This document shows positions 18,128 to 26,678 of a DNA stretch of 64,000 nt, in pieces. How positions within the stretch are numbered: position 1 is the first letter of the stretch; every line of letters starts with the position of its first letter. The translations under genes and the position numbers were made by a program. The notes under the pieces are model-generated. The model saw only the letters and a program-made list of their open reading frames with translations, did not search any database and had not been told where the DNA came from. The stretch covers positions 186,001-250,000 of the forward strand of contig NZ_RCYU01000001.1 of the NCBI RefSeq assembly GCF_004166885.1, in the 5' to 3' direction. This DNA is from Streptococcus sp. bf_0095 (GTDB taxonomy: Bacteria; Bacillota; Bacilli; Lactobacillales; Streptococcaceae).

Positions 18128-19763
18128 GATGGTTCGTCGCCTAGTGGATGTCAATATCATCTACGCTACTCAGCCTGCCCAATTAGCGAAATTTCGTAAG
18201 AAGCAGGAGAAGGATCCGACTAGGAAGGTCAATGTTTCCGCTCAGTCCATTCGGACCTATATTTTTATCGGTCTCCTTTATCTTTTCCTTTTTGGGATTC
18301 TCTCGAGTGCCAATGATTTTGTCTCTAGCCCTGGTCCCTTTGTCAATATGATTACGCTCTTTGCGCTCTTAGCCATATCCCAAGGTTTGATGAGTTTTTA
18401 CAATGTCTTTTACGAGAGCAAGGATTTGCAATTTTATCGTCCCTATGCCTTTTCGGATGCAGAAGTGATTGCAGGAAAGAGCATCTCGGTCATTTTAGTG
18501 CTCTTGATGGCCCTGCTTCCAATGATCAGTTACTTCATCATTCTGCCCATCCAAGCAGGGGGAAATATTCTGGTAGGGCTTCTTTTTGGCCTTCTTTGTG
18601 CCATGATTCTCCTCTCCATCCTCTTCTTGGGCACCTTGTTCCTATCCCATCTGATTACCAAATCAGCTATCTTTAAGAAGCACACGAGTTTGGTGTCTAA
18701 CCTCATCATTGGCTTGAGTAGTCTCATTTCCATTGGAGCTTACCTCTATATTAATATGCTCCAATCAGAGCATTCGGTGGCTGGTGATCTGGTTACTCAA
18801 CCCAGTATTTTTCCTCCGATAGAGGTCTTTCATAGCTTTATCTTGAATCCTTTGGATTCAGGTGCTCTGCTTGGGATCTTGGCTTGGATTCTGCTTCTAG
18901 CGGTTCTCATTTGGCTGGTCAAAAGTCAGGTCTTGCCTCATTTTTATGATGCTGCCCTTGAGGTTTCTTCCAGCCATGCGGTTAAGGAGCGGGTGAGTCA
19001 GATGAAGGTGGGAGATCAGAAGGCCTTCCATCGCTTTACTGTTTCCTATCATAAACGGCTTCTAAGTGATGGTACCTTGCTGACGCAAGTCATCTTCATG
19101 ATGGCGATTTTCCCTTATCTTTTCACATTTGGCTTGTTTTTAGGGGCGTCGCGAGCTTCCCTTCAAATTGAGAACTACCTCACACCCCAATATTTACTTC
19201 CCTTATCCCTCATCGCTTTCATGATCGGAGTCTTCAACTCTGTGGAAAGCTTGACCAGTATTGGGATCTCTTTGGAACGGGAAAATTTCGCTTATCTTCG
19301 TGCCCTTCCGATTGACTTCAAACGCTATTGTTTGAAGAAATTTTGGATTCTCTTTTCGGTTCAGTCTGCTTTGCCGATCGTGCTCTTAGTAGGGGTATCT
19401 TGCTACTTTGGGGTCCATCCCCTCTCCCTTCTAGCCATGCTTTTGATTTGGTTTTTGACCAGTTTGAGTTTGAGTGTGATCGCTTTTAGACGTGACTACA
19501 AGCTCTTAACGACCAATTGGTCGACTGTAACAGATTTGATGAACCGTAATAGAGGAAATGCTGCCCTGAGAGGCTTATTGATCTTTATCTTTATTATCGT
19601 TATGCTGATTCTGATAGGTTTTGCTTTCTATCTATCCGCTGTGGCCTTCACCACCTTGATTGCTAGTGCGATTTATCTTCTCATTGCAGCTATAGGAGCT
19701 CTTGCAACTGTTTATATCTATAAACGTACTTTTTATAAATTTAACCAAGAAATTGGTGAATAA
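18117..19763 (+). CDS. ABC transporter permease, uncharacterised family
   Basis: Membrane subunit partnered with the preceding ATPase. The 548-residue protein has a basic cytoplasmic start (about 45 residues) and roughly 12 hydrophobic segments, with a central cytoplasmic stretch rich in charged residues near 280-310. There is no substrate-binding protein gene nearby, which favours export or lipid/peptide handling. The start ATG lies 11 bp inside the ATPase gene, so the pair is translationally coupled. No family motif reveals the cargo. Confidence 0.82.
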   Translation: MRLKMVRRLVDVNIIYATQPAQLAKFRKKQEKDPTRKVNVSAQSIRTYIFIGLLYLFLFGILSSANDFVSSPGPFVNMITLFALLAISQGLMSFYNVFYESKDLQFYRPYAFSDAEVIAGKSISVILVLLMALLPMISYFIILPIQAGGNILVGLLFGLLCAMILLSILFLGTLFLSHLITKSAIFKKHTSLVSNLIIGLSSLISIGAYLYINMLQSEHSVAGDLVTQPSIFPPIEVFHSFILNPLDSGALLGILAWILLLAVLIWLVKSQVLPHFYDAALEVSSSHAVKERVSQMKVGDQKAFHRFTVSYHKRLLSDGTLLTQVIFMMAIFPYLFTFGLFLGASRASLQIENYLTPQYLLPLSLIAFMIGVFNSVESLTSIGISLERENFAYLRALPIDFKRYCLKKFWILFSVQSALPIVLLVGVSCYFGVHPLSLLAMLLIWFLTSLSLSVIAFRRDYKLLTTNWSTVTDLMNRNRGNAALRGLLIFIFIIVMLILIGFAFYLSAVAFTTLIASAIYLLIAAIGALATVYIYKRTFYKFNQEIGE

Positions 19764-19766
19764 AAA

Positions 19767-19798
19767 AGATTCCCTTTGGTCCTGACCGAAGGGAATCT
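19767..19798 (+). terminator. hairpin terminator after the ABC permease
   Basis: AGATTCCCTT (19767-19776) pairs exactly with AAGGGAATCT (19789-19798), extended inward by GGT/ACC. The T run that follows is interrupted (GTATTTT), so strength is uncertain. Confidence 0.6.
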
Positions 19799-19810
19799 GT
19801 ATTTTAAAAT

Positions 19811-20108
19811 ACTGGAATGAGTTCTAGCCTTTCAGATTGAAGACAAAGTCATATTAAAAACTTTCCTTAGGTGAGTACGGACGTCAGCGAACTTCTTCGA
19901 AGTTCCAAGACTAATTATTGAGCCTAAGGTCTCAATAATTCCGAGTGCCTGAAACGTTATTGTTTCAGGCACTTTTCTCACAGCGGAAAGTTTTGGTATT
20001 TTTTTGAATCGATTTAAAAATTGGAACTCATTTCTATTTCTGTAGAATCGCTTAACTTATTTTACTTTAAAATAGTTTGTCTACATTATAAAAGACTGGA
20101 ATGAGTTC
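19811..20108. repeat. 14-bp direct repeat flanking the structured element
   Basis: ACTGGAATGAGTTC occurs at 19811-19824 and again at 20095-20108; the related inverted form GGAACTCATT lies at 20023-20032. The right copy is part of the terminator hairpin at 20086-20121. The repeats bracket the folded element at 19857-19994. Confidence 0.6.
19857..19994. repeat. four-way-junction hairpin element (probable intergenic repeat)
   Basis: A 138-bp non-coding block whose ends pair: AAAACTTTCC (19857-19866) with GGAAAGTTTT (19985-19994), then TGAG (19872-19875) with CTCA (19977-19980). Enclosed are three perfect hairpins: GAACTTC/GAAGTTC (19889-19905), AATTATTGAG/CTCAATAATT (19913-19940) and AGTGCCTGAAAC/GTTTCAGGCACT (19944-19973). 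A T-rich stretch follows. It fills most of the 365-bp gap between the permease and degV. It could be a mobile repeat, a structured RNA or a multi-hairpin terminator; no ORF is present. Confidence 0.7.
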
Positions 20109-20121
20109 CAGTCTTTTATAA
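20086..20121. terminator. bidirectional terminator between ABC permease and degV
   Basis: Perfect 16-bp stem TTATAAAAGACTGGAA (20086-20101) with its complement at 20106-20121 and a TGAG loop. Both arms end in T-rich sequence, so it can stop transcription from degV on the minus strand and readthrough from the plus strand. Confidence 0.88.
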
Positions 20122-20128
20122 TTTGTTG

Positions 20129-20971
20129 TTACATTTCATAGCCGATCAAGAGCCCACCTTCTTCAGCGTAGAAGCTGCAGAGGCCAGAGGTCGGAAGAAC
20201 TTCAATATCCGCATTGGCGAATTTTTCATGGACCAAGGCAGAGAGTTGTTCTACGAATTTCTCGTTGCGACGGTGAGCAATGGTGATATGCCCTCCTTTG
20301 TAGCCGGCTTTAAGCATTTCTTCAAAAGTAGTGGTAATAGCTTTCTTTTGGCCACGGGCTTTATGGAGGAGCTCAAGGGTTCCAGTATCGCTTGCTTGGC
20401 CGACCATACGGATGTTTAAGAGGCCGACAACTGTTCCGATAATTTTATTGAGTCGGCCATTTTTGACTAAATTATCGACTTTAGCAAGGACAAAGATTAG
20501 TTTGGTTTTTTCTTGGTATTTGGTGATGACTTCGACCACTTGATCAAAGTCAAGGTCTTGAGCGATGAGTTGGTGAAGTTTACGAACGAGTAGATCCACT
20601 TCACCACCAGCTGATAAGCTATCAATCACGTGAATGTTGGTAGTCGGATGATCTTCTTGATAAAGCTTTTTAGCGACTTGAGCACTATTGTGGCTACCAG
20701 ACAAAGTACCAGTGATGGTAACAACGATAATATTGTCAGCTCCCTCAAAGGCTCTCATATAGTCATCAGGACTAGGACAAGCTGATTTGGAAGCAGTAGT
20801 CGTTGCATACATATCTTCCATCATTTTATCTGTATCCAGATTAGCGTCGTCTGTATAAATGGTCTCACCAATCTGAATGGTAAGGGGCACTGAAACAAAG
20901 CTAGTATCTGGTGCAGCACTTTCGTAAGTACGATAATCACAGCCAGAATCTGCAATAATTTTCCATGTCAT
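20129..20971 (-). CDS. DegV family fatty-acid-binding protein (FakB-like)
   Basis: DegV proteins bind a single fatty acid; FakB members present it to the kinase FakA so that exogenous fatty acids can enter phospholipid. The 280-residue protein opens MTWKIIADSGCDYR, carries TGTLSGSHNSAQ (lipid carboxyl-binding loop) and ends with the usual C-terminal ALVHEKFAN and GLLIGYE segments. The start at 20971 follows TGAGGTAAT; an ATG 13 codons upstream is in frame but lacks a ribosome site. It is divergent from a TetR gene, an arrangement also found in pneumococcus, so that regulator may control it. Confidence 0.9.
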   Translation of the reverse strand: MTWKIIADSGCDYRTYESAAPDTSFVSVPLTIQIGETIYTDDANLDTDKMMEDMYATTTASKSACPSPDDYMRAFEGADNIIVVTITGTLSGSHNSAQVAKKLYQEDHPTTNIHVIDSLSAGGEVDLLVRKLHQLIAQDLDFDQVVEVITKYQEKTKLIFVLAKVDNLVKNGRLNKIIGTVVGLLNIRMVGQASDTGTLELLHKARGQKKAITTTFEEMLKAGYKGGHITIAHRRNEKFVEQLSALVHEKFANADIEVLPTSGLCSFYAEEGGLLIGYEM

Positions 20972-21003
20972 TTTTATTACCTCAAAATGTAAATAATTGT
21001 TCA

Positions 21004-21032
21004 TTGACAAGTGGTTAGTCTTTTTTTACAAT
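21004..21032 (+). promoter_or_regulatory. promoter of the tetR gene
   Basis: TTGACA (21004-21009), 17 bp, TACAAT (21027-21032), in the 127-bp degV/tetR divergent region. An evident TetR palindrome was not found. Confidence 0.8.
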
Positions 21033-21098
21033 TATATCATGAAGTTGCATTCTCTGAAAGCAGATACATTCAGATGATACAGATAGAAAGTAAGTGTT

Positions 21099-21677
21099 AT
21101 GGCAGAAAGAAAGATATCCGAAAAATCCTTAGAAAATTTGAAACGATCTAACCAAGAAAGCAATGCCATCACACGGGAGTCCTTGGAGATTTCCTTGCTT
21201 CAGTTGTTGGATAAAAAGGACTTGAAAAAGATTACCATTTCAGAATTGGTGGAGAGAGCAGGAGTTTCTCGCGCAGCCTTTTACCGAAATTATGAGTCGA
21301 AAGAAGAATTGCTGGAATCCATCTTCCAATCAACTGTTTCGAAAATTACCAAGTCTTTAGAGGGGTATAATTTTAAGACCGATTTGTACCAGATTTGGGT
21401 TTATCTCTTTAAAGAGGCCAAGAAGGAAGCGCGCATTATCAGCTTAGCCGTTGATTATAATTTTGAGAAATTGCTTACCAAGGCTGTTTATGAGTTTCTG
21501 GAAAAGAGAAGTAAAAGTCAAAAATCCTCACAAGGACCGGCTAGTTATTTGAATTCCTTCCTCAGTTCAGCCATTGTCTCTGTCCTAGCCAAATGGATCA
21601 AGGATGGCATGAAGGTGCCGGCGGAGAAGATGGCTTCTTTAGGACTTCCCTTGTTTCCTCAAAAGAAAAGAAAATAA
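21099..21677 (+). CDS. TetR family transcriptional regulator
   Basis: One-component DNA-binding regulator. The 192-residue protein has a basic, Ser-rich N-terminal extension of about 20 residues, then the TetR helix-turn-helix: SLLQLLDKKDLKKITISELV and GVSRAAFYRNYESKEELLES (residues about 50-70). The C-terminal ligand domain is helical and not informative. It diverges from the DegV gene, which it may regulate; a fatty-acid or lipid ligand is only a guess from that context. The ribosome site before the ATG is weak. Confidence 0.88.
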   Translation: MAERKISEKSLENLKRSNQESNAITRESLEISLLQLLDKKDLKKITISELVERAGVSRAAFYRNYESKEELLESIFQSTVSKITKSLEGYNFKTDLYQIWVYLFKEAKKEARIISLAVDYNFEKLLTKAVYEFLEKRSKSQKSSQGPASYLNSFLSSAIVSVLAKWIKDGMKVPAEKMASLGLPLFPQKKRK

Positions 21678-21678
21678 G

Positions 21679-21730
21679 AAAAATGATCTACTAGATCGAA
21701 TATTTACTTCGATTCCAGTAGATCATTTTT
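21679..21730. terminator. bidirectional terminator between tetR and the kinase gene
   Basis: AAAAATGATCTACT (21679-21692) pairs exactly with AGTAGATCATTTTT (21717-21730), extended by GATCGAA/TTCGAT within. The hairpin includes the last codons and stop of the minus-strand gene. Confidence 0.85.
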
Positions 21731-22234
21731 GATGTTATTGAGGAAACGGTCTAGTTCCTTTTGGTTTTTGAGAGTGATGAATTTATCGGGATAGGTGGAA
21801 CGGATATTTCGATACCTTTCTTTGGCATTCTTAGTTCGACCGTCCCAGAGAATCCAACGGATGAATTCCCAGTCAAAGCGTTCTGGGCAGCCTGCTGCCA
21901 TACTCTCACGGACTCGGCCTTTATAGCGACGGTATCTTTTCCATCCTCTATAGAGGCAGTTCCAACGGGAGAAATTCAGGAAGATAATCTGGTCGGCTTG
22001 CTCCATTCTCTCCTCATAGCAGCACCAAGAGTAATTGCCATCAATGACCCAGTCTCTATGATTACTGAGAAACTGTTTCATTTCTTCCTCCATCCAATCC
22101 CGGTCACTGTCTATCCAACCCGGTTGAAATTGAAGGGTATCCATGTGGAGTTTGGGAATGGAGTAGTAGCGGGCTAAGGTTTCAGCCAAAGTTGACTTGC
22201 CAGAACCTGAATAGCCGATAATCGAAATTTTCAT
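21704..22234 (-). CDS. small P-loop kinase-like protein (adenylate-kinase/FlaR type)
   Basis: A 176-residue protein with Walker A GYSGSGKST at residues 7-15, a HMDTLQFQPGW segment and DGNYSW, the pattern of the proteins annotated as DNA topology modulation protein FlaR or adenylate-kinase-like. Such proteins are probably nucleotide or small-molecule kinases, but no substrate is established. Trp- and Arg-rich motifs (RWNCLYRGWKRYRRYKGRVR) form the lid-like region. It is a single gene on the minus strand downstream of rpsT, after the rpsT terminator. Confidence 0.8.
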   Translation of the reverse strand: MKISIIGYSGSGKSTLAETLARYYSIPKLHMDTLQFQPGWIDSDRDWMEEEMKQFLSNHRDWVIDGNYSWCCYEERMEQADQIIFLNFSRWNCLYRGWKRYRRYKGRVRESMAAGCPERFDWEFIRWILWDGRTKNAKERYRNIRSTYPDKFITLKNQKELDRFLNNIKNDLLESK

Positions 22235-22258
22235 CGTATCCCCTCATATCGAAGCAAC

Positions 22259-22280
22259 AAAAAAAGCTCCGGAGAGCTCA
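22259..22280 (-). terminator. intrinsic terminator of rpsT
   Basis: Minus-strand stem AGCTCTCCGGAGCT (22278-22265) followed by a run of seven T. It stops rpsT transcription before the kinase gene. Confidence 0.88.
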
Positions 22281-22299
22281 TTTTGTATGCAATTCTTGA

Positions 22300-22533
22300 T
22301 TAACCAAGTTTCGCTGCAAGACGTGCTTTATCACGGCTAGCTTTGTTTTTGTGGATCAAACCTTTAGTTTCTGCTTTATCGATAGCTGAGCTAGCAGCGC
22401 GGTAAAGTTCTTCAGATGGGTTTGCTTCAAAAGCTTTGATTGCAGTACGCATAGCTGATTTTTGAGCTGAGTTTTTTTCGTTGTGTTTAACGTTCAATTC
22501 AGCGCGTTTGATAGCTGATTTAATGTTTGCCAA
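22300..22533 (-). CDS. rpsT: 30S ribosomal protein S20, TTG start
   Basis: Primary 16S rRNA-binding protein of the small subunit. The 77-residue product, [14 protein letters not shown] onward, is highly basic and full length. The start is TTG at 22533, placed 7 bp after GGAGGTG; the frame is open 5 codons further to an ATG, but that ATG is itself part of the Shine-Dalgarno stretch (ATGGAGGTG). It has its own near-consensus promoter and terminator. A UUG start is also used by E. coli rpsT, where it takes part in autoregulation; the same use here is inference. Confidence 0.93.
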   Translation of the reverse strand: MANIKSAIKRAELNVKHNEKNSAQKSAMRTAIKAFEANPSEELYRAASSAIDKAETKGLIHKNKASRDKARLAAKLG

Positions 22534-22566
22534 TTTTTTCACCTCCAATGATATTCTAACTCTCTT

Positions 22567-22595
22567 ATTATATCTGAAAACTTTTCTTTTGACAA
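22567..22595 (-). promoter_or_regulatory. promoter of rpsT
   Basis: On the minus strand TTGTCA (22595-22590), 17 bp, TATAAT (22572-22567), 34 bp upstream of the TTG start. Confidence 0.85.
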
Positions 22596-22654
22596 GCCCA
22601 AACTAATTTTTCTTCGAATCGCCATCTTTTGGGGGTCGTTTTGTTACAATCTCT

Positions 22655-23575
22655 TTACCTCTTGAGATAGATTTCATCGATTTCATGGTTGGCAGCTTTG
22701 TGCAGAATCAGTTCGGCTCGGTTTCGAGTGGGTTCGATATAGTCTTTTAGATTTAAGAGATTGATCGACTCCCATACCTGATGAGCGAAGGCTAGGACTT
22801 CAGCTTCTGGTTGCTGGGTAAAGCGGTGGTAGTAGTTGCTTGGGTCATCCTTTGCACGGTCCAACAACTTTTTAAAGCGATCAATATACCAAGACTCAAT
22901 GTTGGCAACCTCAGCATCCACATAGATGGAAAAGTCAAAGAAGTCCGTCATATAGAGACGATCATTTTGAGGATTCTGAAAAACATTGATCCCTTCTACG
23001 ATAATGAAGTCTGCAGCTTGGATGGTTTGCTTCTGGTCAGGGACGATATCATAAATCTCGTGAGAATAAACGGGAATCTGGTAACTCTGACCATTTTTAA
23101 GCTGATTCAAGAAATCTAAGAGAAGTTCCATATCATAACTTTCAGGGAAGCCCTTGCGATTGAGAATGTTTTGTTCAATCAGGGTCGCATTGGGATATAA
23201 GAAGCCATCTGTCGTCACTAGCTCCACTGTAGAACCGGAAAAGGTTCGAGAAAGAAGGATTTGAAGGAGGCGACTAGTCGTTGATTTGCCGACAGCCACA
23301 GACCCTGAAATTCCAATCATAAAAGGCTGTTTTTTGCTTTCCTGTTGGAGAAAGATGCCTTTAGAGAAAGCTAAGTCTTCTTTCGCTTTTTTGTAGATTT
23401 GAATTAAGTGTGTCAGGGGTAAATAAATGTCTGTTACATCTTGTAAACTAATGAGGTCATTAAAACTCTTGATTGAATTCAATTCCTCTTCAGATAGAGG
23501 AGGAGTTGATTTCCGGTGGAGATTTTGCCAAGTTTGTCGATTGATCTTTTCGAAGTGTAGAAATTCTTTATCCAT
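22655..23575 (-). CDS. coaA: pantothenate kinase (type I)
   Basis: Phosphorylates pantothenate, the first step of coenzyme A synthesis. The 306-residue protein has Walker [30 protein letters not shown] and [12 protein letters not shown], all typical of type I CoaA. The start is placed at the ATG at 23575 ([10 protein letters not shown]), giving the usual family length; it has GGAGG 11 bp upstream. An in-frame ATG six codons earlier is possible but overlaps the ribosome site. It is divergent from the nucleoside operon. Confidence 0.95.
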   Translation of the reverse strand: MDKEFLHFEKINRQTWQNLHRKSTPPLSEEELNSIKSFNDLISLQDVTDIYLPLTHLIQIYKKAKEDLAFSKGIFLQQESKKQPFMIGISGSVAVGKSTTSRLLQILLSRTFSGSTVELVTTDGFLYPNATLIEQNILNRKGFPESYDMELLLDFLNQLKNGQSYQIPVYSHEIYDIVPDQKQTIQAADFIIVEGINVFQNPQNDRLYMTDFFDFSIYVDAEVANIESWYIDRFKKLLDRAKDDPSNYYHRFTQQPEAEVLAFAHQVWESINLLNLKDYIEPTRNRAELILHKAANHEIDEIYLKR

Positions 23576-23603
23576 TTCAAGCTTTTCCTCCATAGTGACC
23601 TTT

Positions 23604-23632
23604 AGTATATCAGTTTTAAGATCTTCTGTAAA
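23604..23632 (-). promoter_or_regulatory. promoter of coaA
   Basis: On the minus strand TTTACA (23632-23627), 17 bp, TATACT (23609-23604), with a TG one base before the -10. Confidence 0.8.
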
Positions 23633-23635
23633 CGA

Positions 23636-23664
23636 TTTAAAAATAGGTTAAATTATGCTATAAT
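23636..23664 (+). promoter_or_regulatory. promoter of the nucleoside operon, abutting the start codon
   Basis: TTTAAA (23636-23641), 17 bp, TATAAT (23659-23664) with a TG extension (23656-23657). Only six bases separate the -10 from the ATG at 23671, so transcription probably starts at or next to the start codon. Confidence 0.8.
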
Positions 23665-23670
23665 GCTAGT

Positions 23671-24264
23671 ATGAGTAAAATGTACTATGATGAACATCCA
23701 GATGCTCAACATGATATCCATGAGTTACATGTGGTCCTTCTAGGAGAGCGGATGAAATTTTTGACGGATGCCGGTGTTTTTAGTAAGAAAATGATCGATT
23801 TTGGCAGCCAGGTCCTCTTGTCTTGTCTGTCTTTTCAGCAAGGAGAGATGGTTTTGGACGTCGGTTGCGGGTATGGTCCTCTTGGTCTCTCTTTGGTTAA
23901 AGCGCAAGGGGTTCATGCTACTATGGTAGACGTTAATACACGTGCCCTTGATCTAGCTCAGAAAAATGCGGCTTTAAATAAAGTCGAAGCTAAGATCTTC
24001 CAATCCAATGTCTATGATGAGGTTGAGGGGTGTTTTGACCATATTATCAGTAACCCTCCCATTCGGGCTGGGAAAAAGGTAGTTCATGAAGTACTTTCTG
24101 GAAGCTTTGACCATTTGAATCCTGGTGGAGACCTAACCATTGTCATTCAGAAAAAACAAGGTGCTCCCAGTGCGAAAGCAAAAATGGAAGAAGTCTTTGG
24201 AAACTGTGAAATCCTCAAAAAAGACAAAGGTTATTATATTTTAAGGAGTGAGAAAGTTACATGA
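23671..24264 (+). CDS. class I SAM-dependent methyltransferase, RsmC-like
   Basis: Probable 16S rRNA guanine-N2 methyltransferase. The 197-residue protein has SAM motif I VLDVGCGYGPLG (residues about 64-75), an acidic motif II MVDVNTRAL and the catalytic NPPIRAGK, as in RsmC. It lacks the N-terminal duplicate domain of the E. coli enzyme and is the short Gram-positive form. It heads the nucleoside salvage operon and overlaps pdp by 4 bp (ATGA). There is no Shine-Dalgarno sequence and the promoter -10 lies 6 bp upstream, so a leaderless mRNA is likely. Confidence 0.88.
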   Translation: MSKMYYDEHPDAQHDIHELHVVLLGERMKFLTDAGVFSKKMIDFGSQVLLSCLSFQQGEMVLDVGCGYGPLGLSLVKAQGVHATMVDVNTRALDLAQKNAALNKVEAKIFQSNVYDEVEGCFDHIISNPPIRAGKKVVHEVLSGSFDHLNPGGDLTIVIQKKQGAPSAKAKMEEVFGNCEILKKDKGYYILRSEKVT

Positions 24265-25538
24265 GAGCTGTAGATATCATTCAGAAAAAACGTGATGGCA
24301 TTGAGTTGAGTAAAGAAGAAATTCACTGGCTGATTGAGGGCTATGTAGCGGGAACAGTACCGGACTATCAAATGGCTGCCTTTGCCATGGCGGTTTATTT
24401 CAAGGGAATGACGACTCGAGAAATATCAGATTTGACCATGAAGATGGTGGAAACAGGGGAGCAATTCGACCTCTCTGCTATTAAAGGCATCAAGGTGGAC
24501 AAACACTCAACAGGTGGTGTAGGGGACAAAGTAACGATTGTACTGGCCCCTCTAGTAGCCAGCTTTGGAGTTCCAGTAGCCAAGATGAGTGGTCGTGGTC
24601 TTGGACATACAGGGGGGACCATTGATAAATTGGAATCGATTAAAGGATTCCAAATTGAGCGGACCCAAGAAGAGTTCATCAAACAAGTACAAGACATTGG
24701 TCTTTCTGTTATCGGCCAATCTGATCAATTGGTCATGGCGGATAAGCTTCTCTATGCACTTCGAGATGTGACGGCAACAGTTGACACGATTCCCTTAATT
24801 GCCAGTTCCGTCATGAGTAAGAAGATTGCGGCTGGAGCAGATGCTATCCTTCTCGATGTTACCGTTGGAGAAGGGGCCTTTATGAAGACCATCGAAGAGG
24901 CGCGTGAATTGGCCCGCACTATGGTGGACCTTGGAAATGCTGTCGGGCGCAAGACCATTGCTGTCTTGACGGATATGAGCCAACCTTTGGGAACCAGCAT
25001 TGGGAACCGTTTGGAAATTCATGAAGCCTTAGATATTCTTCAAGGCAAAGGCAGAGAAGATGTCACCCACTTTATTTGTGAATTGGCTCAAATTATGTTG
25101 GAGCTTGGCGGAGTGACGGCTAGCTTGGAAGAAGTCAAGCAACATTTGACAGCCGGCAAAGCTCTGAAGAAATTTGAAGAAATGGTCCTCGCTCAAGGTG
25201 GCGATTTAGAAGATCTCTACCGTCCAGTTCAGGTAAAAAAACAGGTGCCTGTCTATGCAGAAGAGGATGGCTATATTGCAGCCTTGCCTGCCATGGAACA
25301 CGGACTCTTCGCTATGCGTCTGGGGGCTGGCAGAGCAGTAAAATCAGATGATTTAGACTATGAAACAGGAATTGTTTTTGCTAAGAAAGTCGGTGATCCT
25401 GTTCAAAAAGGGGAGCTTGTTGCAACTATTTATACAAATCTAGAAATTTGTCAAAAAAACATTGCAGAATTCCAAAAAAATGTTAAAATACTAGACGAGG
25501 TTGTAAGCGTTTCAGAGATTATTGAAATCGTTTCGTAA
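24261..25538 (+). CDS. pdp: pyrimidine-nucleoside phosphorylase
   Basis: Splits uridine, deoxyuridine or thymidine with phosphate to base and (deoxy)ribose 1-phosphate. The 425-residue protein opens [13 protein letters not shown] and contains [11 protein letters not shown] (phosphate-binding signature) and [18 protein letters not shown], with C-terminal PYNP domain sequence [17 protein letters not shown]. It is coupled to the methyltransferase gene and followed after 23 bp by deoC, which consumes the deoxyribose phosphate produced after isomerisation. Confidence 0.96.
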   Translation: MRAVDIIQKKRDGIELSKEEIHWLIEGYVAGTVPDYQMAAFAMAVYFKGMTTREISDLTMKMVETGEQFDLSAIKGIKVDKHSTGGVGDKVTIVLAPLVASFGVPVAKMSGRGLGHTGGTIDKLESIKGFQIERTQEEFIKQVQDIGLSVIGQSDQLVMADKLLYALRDVTATVDTIPLIASSVMSKKIAAGADAILLDVTVGEGAFMKTIEEARELARTMVDLGNAVGRKTIAVLTDMSQPLGTSIGNRLEIHEALDILQGKGREDVTHFICELAQIMLELGGVTASLEEVKQHLTAGKALKKFEEMVLAQGGDLEDLYRPVQVKKQVPVYAEEDGYIAALPAMEHGLFAMRLGAGRAVKSDDLDYETGIVFAKKVGDPVQKGELVATIYTNLEICQKNIAEFQKNVKILDEVVSVSEIIEIVS

Positions 25539-25561
25539 TTCGTTTGGGGGGAGATTTATTA

Positions 25562-26224
25562 ATGAAATTAAACAAATATATTGACCACACATTATTAAAA
25601 CCTGATGCACAACAAGAACAAATCGAGGCTTTGATCGAAGAAGCGAAAGAATATGATTTTGCGAGTGTTTGTGTCCAACCGACCTGGGTTAACTTCGCTG
25701 CAGAAGGACTTCGGGATTCAGATGTAAAAGTGTGTACGGTGATTGGTTTTCCTCTTGGCGCGAACACACCAGTTGTTAAAGCATTTGAAACTCAAAATGC
25801 CATCCAAAATGGAGCCGATGAGATTGACATGGTCATCAATATCGGTGCCTTGAAATCAAAAAATCTGACATTAGTAGAAGAAGATATTCAGGCCGTTGTG
25901 GATGCTAGTGGCGATCGCTTGGTAAAAGTGATTATCGAAACTTGCTTATTAACTGAAACTGAAAAAGTAGTGGCTTGTCAGATTGCCAAATTGGCAGGAG
26001 CAGATTTTGTGAAAACTTCGACTGGCTTCTCTACTGGTGGAGCAACTGTTGAGGATGTAGCTCTCATGCGCGAGGTTGTTGGACCGGATATGGGAGTGAA
26101 AGCATCTGGTGGCACTCGTAGCTATGAGGATGCTCAAGCCATGATCCAAGCGGGTGCTAACCGAATCGGTACTTCCTCTGGAGTAGCCATCATGAAGGGA
26201 GAAGTAGCCCATGGCGACTACTGA
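25562..26224 (+). CDS. deoC: deoxyribose-phosphate aldolase
   Basis: Cleaves 2-deoxyribose 5-phosphate to glyceraldehyde 3-phosphate and acetaldehyde. The 220-residue protein begins [15 protein letters not shown]; the Schiff-base Lys is in [15 protein letters not shown] and the second Lys in [10 protein letters not shown]. The start at 25562 follows GGGGGAG; an upstream in-frame ATG at 25544 lacks one. It overlaps cdd by 14 bp. Confidence 0.96.
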   Translation: MKLNKYIDHTLLKPDAQQEQIEALIEEAKEYDFASVCVQPTWVNFAAEGLRDSDVKVCTVIGFPLGANTPVVKAFETQNAIQNGADEIDMVINIGALKSKNLTLVEEDIQAVVDASGDRLVKVIIETCLLTETEKVVACQIAKLAGADFVKTSTGFSTGGATVEDVALMREVVGPDMGVKASGGTRSYEDAQAMIQAGANRIGTSSGVAIMKGEVAHGDY

Positions 26225-26600
26225 GTTGATTGACCTAGCTGTAAAAACAAGCGAGAATGCTTACGTGCCTTATTCTCGTTTTCCAATTGGTGCTGTCTTA
26301 GTTACAGCAGAGGGGAAGATTTATACAGGCGTCAATGTTGAAAATGCGAGCTTCGGCTTGACCAATTGTGGTGAGCGAACAGCTATCTTCAAGGCTGTTT
26401 CAGAAGGTGAGCGTTCATTTAAGGAATTAATTATTTATGGTCAGACGGAAAAACCAGTTTCACCCTGTGGTGCTTGTCGCCAGGTGATGGCTGAATTTTT
26501 CGAGCCAGACCTACCGGTTACTCTGGTAGCCAAAGATAAATCGACGGTCGTGATGACGGTCAAGGAATTGCTTCCATATTCCTTTACAGATCTTACCTAG
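26211..26600 (+). CDS. cdd: cytidine deaminase
   Basis: Zinc enzyme that converts cytidine and deoxycytidine to uridine forms, which Pdp can then split. The 129-residue homotetramer-type protein has [17 protein letters not shown] (His replaced by Cys as in the T-type enzymes, catalytic Glu) and PCGACRQVM (two zinc Cys). The ATG is inside the deoC end, with AAGGGAGAAG upstream. A 78-bp gap with AGGAGG leads to pnrA. Confidence 0.96.
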   Translation: MATTELIDLAVKTSENAYVPYSRFPIGAVLVTAEGKIYTGVNVENASFGLTNCGERTAIFKAVSEGERSFKELIIYGQTEKPVSPCGACRQVMAEFFEPDLPVTLVAKDKSTVVMTVKELLPYSFTDLT

Positions 26601-26678
26601 TAACTTCTGTAAAGGCGGTCTATTGACCCTTTCATTAATCCGCAACTTAGTTGCATATCTTATTTAGGAGGTTCAGAA

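Noticed and set aside
19764-20128. CRISPR-like or tandem repeat array
   Set aside because: The repeats are inverted pairs within single hairpins, not regularly spaced direct repeats with unique spacers.
20972-21098. TetR operator palindrome in the degV/tetR intergenic region
   Set aside because: No convincing inverted repeat of suitable length was found near the promoter, so no operator is claimed.
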